Positions 57,004 to 64,000 of a stretch of DNA of 64,000 nt are shown here, piece by piece (the stretch's first letter is position 1; every line of letters starts with the position of its first letter). The DNA comes from Paracoccaceae bacterium (GTDB lineage: Bacteria; Pseudomonadota; Alphaproteobacteria; Rhodobacterales; Rhodobacteraceae): assembly GCA_018607905.1 (NCBI GenBank), contig JABBAP010000025.1, positions 1-64,000 of the forward strand. Reading direction: 5' to 3'. Position numbers and translations under genes: made by a program. The notes beneath the pieces were generated by a model. That model searched no databases. It was not told the DNA's origin and saw nothing but the letters and a program-made list of their open reading frames with translations.

Positions 57004-58419
57004 GTGGTAATAATGGGCGATATTCTTGTCGTTGACGACGAAAAAGATATTAGAGAACTTGTGTCCGATATTTTGGTGGATGAAGGCTACACTACGCGTA
57101 AGGCGGCAAATTCAGACGACACCTTCGCAGAGATTAACAAAGAGGCACCAGACCTCATCATCCTCGATATTTGGCTCAAAGAGAGCAAGTTGGACGGGAT
57201 TGATATCCTAAAGGCTGTGCGACGCGACAATCCTGATATTCCCGTCGTTATCATTTCGGGCCACGGCAACATCGAAATCGCAGTGGCGGCCGTGAAACAG
57301 GGTGCCTATGATTTTATCGAAAAACCGTTCAACATTGATCAGCTGATGGTGGTGATTGCGCGCGCGATGGAAACATCGCGATTGCGCCGTGAAAACGCGC
57401 AACTCAAGGTTCGCGATGTCACCTCATCCGTCATGGTTGGCAATTCAGCGGCTTTTCGTAATCTACAAGTCCAGTTGGACAAAGTCACAAAGACCAATGG
57501 CCGCGTGATGCTGACAGGCCCATCTGGTTGCGGAAAAGAAGTTGCCGCCCGCTACATACATTCGAAATCTGATCGTGCGAAAGCACCGTTCGTCTCGGTA
57601 AATTCAGCCAGCATCGAATCTGATCGCATGGAAGAAGTGTTGTTTGGTCGCGAAGGCGGCGAACGGGGCTTTGAACCTGGCCTGTTGGAACAAGCCCACG
57701 GCGGTATCGTTTTCTTTGACGAAGTCGCCGATATGCCCATCGGTACACAATCCAAAATCCTTCGGGTTCTGGTCGAACAATCCTTCACCCGTCTCGGTGG
57801 TTCGGACAAAGTGCGCGTCGATATTCGCGTTTTATCCGCCACCAATCGTGATTTGCTGCAAGAAATCGCCGCTGGCAACTTTCGTGAAGAATTATACCAC
57901 CGCCTAAACGTGGTTCCGATCTCTGTTCCTTCCCTCGAAGCGCGCCGCGAAGACATCGCAATGCTCGCCGAACATTTCATGGAAGAATTGAACACCTCCC
58001 AAGGCTTGCCCGTGCGCGCTTTGGCAGAAGAAACCGAAGCCTTGCTGCAAACCATGGCTTGGCCTGGCAACGTGCGCCAGCTGCGCAATGTGATCGAACG
58101 GGTTTTGATCCTTGGCCCTGAAAAAGGAGAAATCGAAGCCTCTGAAATTCCGGGCAATGAAGGTGGCAACAGCAGCGACGGCGGCGGTTTGTCCAACAAT
58201 TACGCAACTTTACCGCTGCGCGAAGCCCGCGAAATGTTTGAACGCGAATACTTGATGGCGCAAATCAACCGTTTTGGCGGCAATATTTCACGCACCGCGA
58301 ACTTTGTTGGCATGGAACGCAGCGCATTGCACCGCAAGCTGAAAACCCTAAATGTTGTCACAACCAACAAGGCAGGCACACGTATCGCAGAGATCGAAGA
58401 AGAGAGCATAGACGATTGA
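57004..58419 (+). CDS. ntrX: NtrX response regulator
   Basis: GDILVVDDEKDIRELVSDILVDEGY; LTGPSGCGKEVAARYIH; IVFFDEVADMPIGTQSKILRVL; C-term HTH GNISRTANFVGMERSALHRKLKTL. Confidence 0.95.
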   Translation: MVIMGDILVVDDEKDIRELVSDILVDEGYTTRKAANSDDTFAEINKEAPDLIILDIWLKESKLDGIDILKAVRRDNPDIPVVIISGHGNIEIAVAAVKQGAYDFIEKPFNIDQLMVVIARAMETSRLRRENAQLKVRDVTSSVMVGNSAAFRNLQVQLDKVTKTNGRVMLTGPSGCGKEVAARYIHSKSDRAKAPFVSVNSASIESDRMEEVLFGREGGERGFEPGLLEQAHGGIVFFDEVADMPIGTQSKILRVLVEQSFTRLGGSDKVRVDIRVLSATNRDLLQEIAAGNFREELYHRLNVVPISVPSLEARREDIAMLAEHFMEELNTSQGLPVRALAEETEALLQTMAWPGNVRQLRNVIERVLILGPEKGEIEASEIPGNEGGNSSDGGGLSNNYATLPLREAREMFEREYLMAQINRFGGNISRTANFVGMERSALHRKLKTLNVVTTNKAGTRIAEIEEESIDD

Positions 58420-58485
58420 CGCGGCGCTTCAAACTGCTACGCAATGGTGTTCACGGCGAATTAATCGCCAGGGCAGGAGCCTGAA

Positions 58486-59862
58486 ATGAAGGTTATTGTG
58501 TGTGGCGCAGGACAAGTTGGCTGGCAGATTGCCCGCCATTTGGCCGTTGAAAACAACGATGTAACCATCGTGGATAACAATCCTGCTTTGGTAAACCAAG
58601 CCACGGATGCGCTGGATGTGTCTGGCGTTACGGGGTTTGCCAGCTACCCTGATGTCTTGCGACGGGCAGGGGCGCGGGACGCAGATATGATCATCGCAGC
58701 CACTCATTCCGACGAGGTAAACATGGTCACCTGTCAGGTGGCGCATTCCGTTTTTAAGATCCCACGCAAAGTGGCGCGTCTGCGGGCGCAATCCTACCTC
58801 GATGTGATTTACACGGATCTTTATCAGCGCGATCACCTGCCAATTGATGTTGTGATTTCCCCCGAAAAAGAGGTCGCAGCTGCGGCCCTGCGCCAACTCG
58901 CCGCGCCGTCCACATTTGACAACGAACCGTTCTTGCAGGGCGATGTCGAAATGCTCGGCATCACGCTCGATGACGAATGCCCCGTCGTGAACACACCGTT
59001 GCGCCAACTCTCTGAGCTGTTTTCAACCCTGCGTGCGTTGGTGTGCGGTGTGCGTCGCGGTGAACGCCTGTTTACCGCCAACGCGGATGATCAACTTTTT
59101 GCAGGCGATCAGATTTATTTGTTTGCCCACAAAGACGACGTGCGCCGTGCGCTAGAAATCTTTGGCAAGACCACCAAAAAACGCGAACGCATCATCATTA
59201 TTGGCGGTGGCAATGTTGGCTTAACGGTTGCCAGCCATCTGGAACTCGGCTCAGATCGGCTCCGCACCAAAATCATCGAACGCTCGCGTGAATGTGCAGA
59301 ACACGCTGCTGAAAGCCTGGAGCGAACCATCGTTCTGCATGGCGATGGTCTTGACAAAGACCTGCTGGAAGAAGCCAACCTCGACAAAGCCGATGCGCTT
59401 TTGGCGGTTACGGACGACGATAAAACCAATCTTCTGACGGCAACACGGGCCAAGGCGGCTGGTTGCCCGCAGGTGGTTGCTTTGGTCAATGATCACGGCC
59501 TCGCGTCTTTGATGCGCCCGTTGAACATTGATGCGTTCATTCACCCCCGCGCCACGACTGTGTCCTCGATCCTGCGCCACATTCGCCACGGGCGGGTGCG
59601 CCAAGTTTATTCCATCGGGGATGCCGAAGCAGAGGTGATCGAGGCGCAAGTCATGTCGACGTCGCCCATCGCGGGGCAAGCGATCCGCGATATTTCCATG
59701 CCAGAGGGTGCAATCATTGCCTCCTTGCAAAAGGGCGAAAAAATCGTGCGCCCAACAGGGGACACCCGCGTTGACGAGGGCGATATCGTCGTCATCTTCT
59801 CCCTTGCCCGCCACATAGAAGAGGTCGAACGCCTGCTCCAAGTGCAGATCGACTTCTTTTAA
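58486..59862 (+). CDS. trkA: Trk potassium uptake system NAD-binding protein TrkA
   Basis: MKVIVCGAGQVGWQIARHLAVENNDVTIVD; second RCK IIIIGGGNVGLTVASHLE. Confidence 0.96.
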   Translation: MKVIVCGAGQVGWQIARHLAVENNDVTIVDNNPALVNQATDALDVSGVTGFASYPDVLRRAGARDADMIIAATHSDEVNMVTCQVAHSVFKIPRKVARLRAQSYLDVIYTDLYQRDHLPIDVVISPEKEVAAAALRQLAAPSTFDNEPFLQGDVEMLGITLDDECPVVNTPLRQLSELFSTLRALVCGVRRGERLFTANADDQLFAGDQIYLFAHKDDVRRALEIFGKTTKKRERIIIIGGGNVGLTVASHLELGSDRLRTKIIERSRECAEHAAESLERTIVLHGDGLDKDLLEEANLDKADALLAVTDDDKTNLLTATRAKAAGCPQVVALVNDHGLASLMRPLNIDAFIHPRATTVSSILRHIRHGRVRQVYSIGDAEAEVIEAQVMSTSPIAGQAIRDISMPEGAIIASLQKGEKIVRPTGDTRVDEGDIVVIFSLARHIEEVERLLQVQIDFF

Positions 59863-59877
59863 AGGGGGCTTGGCGCG

Positions 59878-61383
59878 ATGAAATGGCTTAGATCCCTGCC
59901 TCTTTTCGTTCAGCTGTTGGCGTTTTCAGTCGTGATGATGTACCTGCCCATGGCCTTTGCCATTCGGCTCGAAGATTGGGATGTGGCGCGTACATTTTTC
60001 TACTACACAACCTTTCTGCTAATCCTTCTCGCGCTGGTCGGGATCGCCGTGACGGGCTATTCATCGCGCAATACCGCGCGCCATTATCTGGTTACAGTGT
60101 TTGCCGCGTTTTTGACCATTCCCGCGCTTTTGGCGCTGCCATTCACCTACCTTGTGCCCTCAATCACCTATTTCCAAGCCTATTTTGAAATGCTGTCGTG
60201 CCTCACAACCACTGGCGCGACCCTGTTTGATGACCCGACCCTTGTTCCTGCGCCATTGCACATGATGCGCGCGATTGTCGGCTGGATTGGCGGTTTTTTC
60301 ATTCTTGTTGTTGCCATGTCGATCTTTGCCCCCCTGCAAATTGGCGGGTTTGAGATCTTTGCAGCAGGGCGGGGCACCCAAAAAACCAGCAATCAAATCG
60401 CCACCGCCGCCGCGAGACAACGCCTTACGCGTTATGCCTCGCAAATATTCCCCGTTTACGTTTTTGTGACATCGCTTTTGGTGCTGTGCCTGCTCATCGC
60501 GGGGGATCGCACATTGGTTGCCGTATCCCACGCCATGTCGATCATCTCAACCAGCGGCATTTCCCCTGTGGGTGGATTACAAGGCGCGAGTTCTGGGTAC
60601 GCAGGCGAAGCATTGATGTTTTTATTCCTGTTCTTCGCGGTTTCACGACACACCTTCTTTTTCAGCACCGACAAAGAAGTGGTGCAAAACCTGAAGTCGG
60701 ACAAAGAGGTGAACCTCGTCCTGATCTGCATCACGGTCATCCCGATCCTTTTGTTCATCCGCCACTGGACAGTCGCATTCGAGGTGTCCGCCGACGTCGA
60801 AGCGCCAAGTGCAATTGCCGCCCTATGGGGCGCGATGTTCACCGTCTTGTCGTTTCTAACCACAACAGGATTTGAAAGCACATCTTGGGAAGGCGCGCGC
60901 AGTTGGTCTGGCCTAGGAACCACGGGCATCATCTTGATGGGCCTTTCCATCATGGGCGGGGGCATTGCGACAACGGCAGGCGGTGTGAAATTGTTGCGTG
61001 TTTACGCGCTCTATAAACACGGGCAGCGCGAAATTGATCGCCTAAGCCACCCAAATTCGGTCGCGGGCAGTTCGCTGCGCGTCCGCATGATCCGGCGCGA
61101 AGGTGCGCAAATTGCCTGGATTTTCCTGATGCTCTTTGTGCTCTCACTTGCTCTTGTGGCACTGGCACTCTCGGCCACTGGGATCAGCTTTTCTGACAGT
61201 TTGCTCTTTGCAACGGCGGGGCTTTCAAACACCGGCCCCCTCGCGAATGCCGCAGGCGAGAGCTTTACGGGCTACGCCAATATTTCTGATACGGGTAAGG
61301 TAATCCTTTGTGTCGCAATGGTTTTGGGCCGCTTAGAAGCGCTCGCAGTAATTGCGGTGCTAAATCCAAACTATTGGCGGTAA
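59878..61383 (+). CDS. trkH: Trk potassium transporter membrane protein TrkH
   Basis: LSCLTTTGATLFDDP selectivity loop; SIISTSGISPVGGLQ; FLTTTGFESTSWEG; GGGIATTAGGVKLLRVYALYKH. Confidence 0.95.
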   Translation: MKWLRSLPLFVQLLAFSVVMMYLPMAFAIRLEDWDVARTFFYYTTFLLILLALVGIAVTGYSSRNTARHYLVTVFAAFLTIPALLALPFTYLVPSITYFQAYFEMLSCLTTTGATLFDDPTLVPAPLHMMRAIVGWIGGFFILVVAMSIFAPLQIGGFEIFAAGRGTQKTSNQIATAAARQRLTRYASQIFPVYVFVTSLLVLCLLIAGDRTLVAVSHAMSIISTSGISPVGGLQGASSGYAGEALMFLFLFFAVSRHTFFFSTDKEVVQNLKSDKEVNLVLICITVIPILLFIRHWTVAFEVSADVEAPSAIAALWGAMFTVLSFLTTTGFESTSWEGARSWSGLGTTGIILMGLSIMGGGIATTAGGVKLLRVYALYKHGQREIDRLSHPNSVAGSSLRVRMIRREGAQIAWIFLMLFVLSLALVALALSATGISFSDSLLFATAGLSNTGPLANAAGESFTGYANISDTGKVILCVAMVLGRLEALAVIAVLNPNYWR

Positions 61384-61540
61384 TCCCCCAAAAGTTTGCA
61401 AAGAATCGTTTTTGCACTGGTCAAAGCGAAATTTAACCCCATACTCTGCGCAATCGTGTTTGCACTGCGTAAATACGGTTTTCTAACAACAACAATATCC
61501 TGCTTACTCAATGCGGGGCATAAAACTGAAAGCTGACAAG

Positions 61541-61777
61541 ATGGCCGGCGATAAACAAAACCTGCAAGATGCGTTCCTCAATAATGTACGTAAATCCAAA
61601 ATTTCCGTGACAATTTTTCTGATCAACGGTGTGAAGCTGCAAGGCATGATCACGTGGTTCGATAATTTCTGTGTGCTGCTGCGCCGCGATGGTCAAAGCC
61701 AACTGGTGTATAAACACGCGATTTCCACCATCATGCCAGCGCAAGCTGTGCAGCTTTATGATGGCGAGGAAAGCTAG
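61541..61777 (+). CDS. hfq: RNA chaperone Hfq
   Basis: [60 protein letters not shown]; start ATG 61541 preferred over 61511. Confidence 0.97.
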   Translation: MAGDKQNLQDAFLNNVRKSKISVTIFLINGVKLQGMITWFDNFCVLLRRDGQSQLVYKHAISTIMPAQAVQLYDGEES

Positions 61778-61780
61778 GAT

Positions 61781-63043
61781 TTGGAACGGGCCTGCGTCCT
61801 CCACCCCGACATCAAGAACAAAGAAACACGGCGTGCGCCTGAAAATTCGCTCGCCGAAGCTGTTTCTTTGGCCCATGCTCTGCGGCTCGATATTGGCTTT
61901 GCCGATGTTGTAAACCTGCGCAAACCGCAGGTCGGTTTGTTGTTTGGCAAAGGCAAGTTGGAAGAAATCCACGAGAAGATCGAGGCCGAGGAAATTGGTC
62001 TTGTTATTATCGACGGCCCTGTTACGCCGATCCAACAGCGTAACCTAGAACGCCACTGGAAGGTCAAAGTGCTGGATCGCACTGGCCTTATCCTAGAAAT
62101 TTTCGCAGATCGTGCCTCCACCCGCGAAGGTGTTTTGCAGGTTGATCTTGCCGCGCTCAATTACTCCAAAACTCGCCTCGTGCGCGCTTGGACCCACCTA
62201 GAACGGCAACGTGGCGGCCTCGGATTTGTTGGCGGTGCGGGTGAAACGCAAATTGAATCTGATCGCCGCGCCATTGATGATGCTATCGTTCGTTTGAAAA
62301 AACAGCTGTCCAAAGTTGTGAAAACCCGCGAACTGCACCGCGCCGCACGGGCCAAAGTGCCCTATCCGATTGTTGCCCTTGTTGGCTACACGAACGCGGG
62401 TAAATCGACACTGTTTAACAAATTAACGGGTGCGGATGTAATGGCCAAAGACATGCTCTTTGCCACGCTCGATCCGACGATGCGCGAAATCGAATTGCCG
62501 CTGGGGCAGAAAATTATCCTGTCTGACACTGTTGGTTTCATCTCTGAGCTACCAACGCAGCTTGTTGCGGCCTTTCGTGCCACTTTGGAAGAAGTCCTTG
62601 ATGCTGATTTGATCCTGCATGTTCGCGATATTGCGCATCCAGAATCCCAAGCCCAGTCCGACGACGTTACCGATATTCTGAACGACCTTGGTATTACCCA
62701 AGAGGCCAAAGACGGCATGATCGAGGTTTGGAATAAATCTGATCTGCTGGATCAAAAGGCGTTAGAAACTGCGCAAAACACGTCGGATCGCACTAAAAAC
62801 ATTCAAACAATTTCCGCCATCACAGGGCAGGGGATTGATACGCTGTTGCGCGATATCGAAGTCGCGATTGAACCCCCAACCCAGACCGAAACCATCCGTT
62901 TAGCCTATTCCGAAGGCGCGCGTCGGGCTTGGTTGTTTGAACAAAACGTCATCGACGCCGAAGATTATTGGGATCAGGGCTATGAATTGACCGTGACTTG
63001 GACGCCAAAACAGGCGGCGCAATTCGAAAAATACGGCGCTTAA
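61781..63043 (+). CDS. hflX: GTPase HflX
   Basis: GLVIIDGPVTPIQQRNLERHWKVKVLDRTGLILEIFADRA; RGGLGFVGGAGETQIESDRR; ALVGYTNAGKSTLFNKLTGADV. Confidence 0.96.
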   Translation: MERACVLHPDIKNKETRRAPENSLAEAVSLAHALRLDIGFADVVNLRKPQVGLLFGKGKLEEIHEKIEAEEIGLVIIDGPVTPIQQRNLERHWKVKVLDRTGLILEIFADRASTREGVLQVDLAALNYSKTRLVRAWTHLERQRGGLGFVGGAGETQIESDRRAIDDAIVRLKKQLSKVVKTRELHRAARAKVPYPIVALVGYTNAGKSTLFNKLTGADVMAKDMLFATLDPTMREIELPLGQKIILSDTVGFISELPTQLVAAFRATLEEVLDADLILHVRDIAHPESQAQSDDVTDILNDLGITQEAKDGMIEVWNKSDLLDQKALETAQNTSDRTKNIQTISAITGQGIDTLLRDIEVAIEPPTQTETIRLAYSEGARRAWLFEQNVIDAEDYWDQGYELTVTWTPKQAAQFEKYGA

Positions 63044-63152
63044 CGGGTCGCCCCACGTCTCAGTTTTGCGACACATCTTTAGCTGGCAAGGCCGCGTGCT
63101 CTTCCAACGGCGCACAATCCTGCTACATTTCGCGCAACTCAAGGATTGCTGA

Positions 63153-64000
63153 ATGACTGATCTTCCAACCTCTATCGATGCCACGCAAACCATGCTGTCC
63201 GATGAAAATTACATCTGCGACCGCTCGCTCGCGACGCTGATTTACCTCTCGCTCACCCTCAAACGCCCGATATTCCTTGAAGGCGAAGCAGGCGTTGGCA
63301 AAACCGAACTGGCCAAAACCCTCGCCACGGCTCTGGGGCGCGATTTAATCCGTTTGCAATGCTACGAGGGCCTTGATGCCAGCACTGCCGTTTATGAATG
63401 GAATTTTGCCGCTCAAATGATCGCAATGCGGGCCGCTGGCGATGGCGCCATGAAAGAAGACGCGCTCTTCACTGAAAAATACCTGATCAAACGCCCGCTA
63501 TTGCAAGCGATGGAACCCAATCCCAAAGGCCCGCCAATCTTGCTGATTGACGAAATTGATCGCACTGACGAACCATTTGAGGCGTTCCTGCTCGAGGCCC
63601 TTTCAGATTACCAAGTCACCATTCCCGAACTTGGCACGATCAAGGCACCCGAACCGCCCATCGTCATCCTAACATCCAACCGCACCCGCGAAGTGCACGA
63701 CGCATTGAAACGCCGCTGCCTGTACCACTGGGTCGATTATCCGGGGTTCGAGCGCGAGGTCGAAATCCTGCGCGCCCGCGCCCCCGAAGCCACCGAAACG
63801 CTGTCCCGAGAAGTGGTCGGTTTCATCCAACACCTGCGCGACGAAGACCTGTTCAAAAACCCCGGCGTCGCCGAAACAATTGACTGGGCCAAATGCCTTG
63901 TGGCCCTTGATGCCGTGGCCCTGTCACCTGAAGTTATCGCAGATACACTTGGCGCGGTTCTGAAATACCAAGACGACATCGCCAAAATCGCTGGCTCCGA
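63153..64000 (+). CDS. MoxR-family AAA+ ATPase (partial, runs off window)
   Basis: MTDLPTSIDATQTML...RPIFLEGEAGVGKTELAKTLATALGRDLIRLQCYEGLDASTAVYEWN; ILLIDEIDRTDEPFEAFLLEALSDYQVTIPELG; open to window end. Confidence 0.92.
   Translation, partial: MTDLPTSIDATQTMLSDENYICDRSLATLIYLSLTLKRPIFLEGEAGVGKTELAKTLATALGRDLIRLQCYEGLDASTAVYEWNFAAQMIAMRAAGDGAMKEDALFTEKYLIKRPLLQAMEPNPKGPPILLIDEIDRTDEPFEAFLLEALSDYQVTIPELGTIKAPEPPIVILTSNRTREVHDALKRRCLYHWVDYPGFEREVEILRARAPEATETLSREVVGFIQHLRDEDLFKNPGVAETIDWAKCLVALDAVALSPEVIADTLGAVLKYQDDIAKIAGS

Noticed and set aside
1-64000. CRISPR arrays, large tandem repeats, IS elements
   Set aside because: No regularly spaced direct repeats, transposase motifs or terminal inverted repeats were recognised by eye; a dedicated search could still reveal small repeats.

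Overview
The window is a gene-dense chromosomal segment from an alphaproteobacterium, most like Rhodobacterales/Roseobacter-type by gene content and synteny. No CRISPR array, IS element or prophage module was recognised. Conserved housekeeping blocks include rplU-rpmA-LysE-GNAT-obgE-proB-proA-GNAT, a divergent ycbK-like/ycbB-like peptidoglycan pair, lpxD-ACP-KAS, aroK-aroB, zwf-pgl-pgi, ppx-rlmE, cinA-pgpA-ispDF, dusB-ntrB-ntrC-ntrY-ntrX-trkA-trkH-hfq-hflX, and a MoxR-type ATPase cut by the window edge. One tRNA-Gly(CCC) is present at 34023-34096 (-). The most unusual locus is 26486-34000. It holds a 1358-aa single ORF that combines a signal peptide and N-terminal TMs, two rhodanese domains, a YidC/Oxa1-like insertase core, and a PEP-synthase/rifampin-phosphotransferase-like ATP-grasp plus phosphohistidine module. 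This ORF is divergent from a PhnD-like periplasmic binding protein that lacks ABC partners, a hybrid histidine kinase, and a possible 9-codon leader ORF. A second accessory island (34362-39299, -) is a methyl-THF/corrinoid C1-transfer operon with an ectC-like gene lacking ectA/ectB, in which two proteins share Arg-rich C-terminal tails. Smaller observations include NtrC and NtrX lacking GAFTGA, small ORFs coupled to larger genes, a perfect 12-bp hairpin over a stop codon, and genes with non-canonical or ambiguous starts. All calls rest on reading the sequence and motifs; no database search was run.
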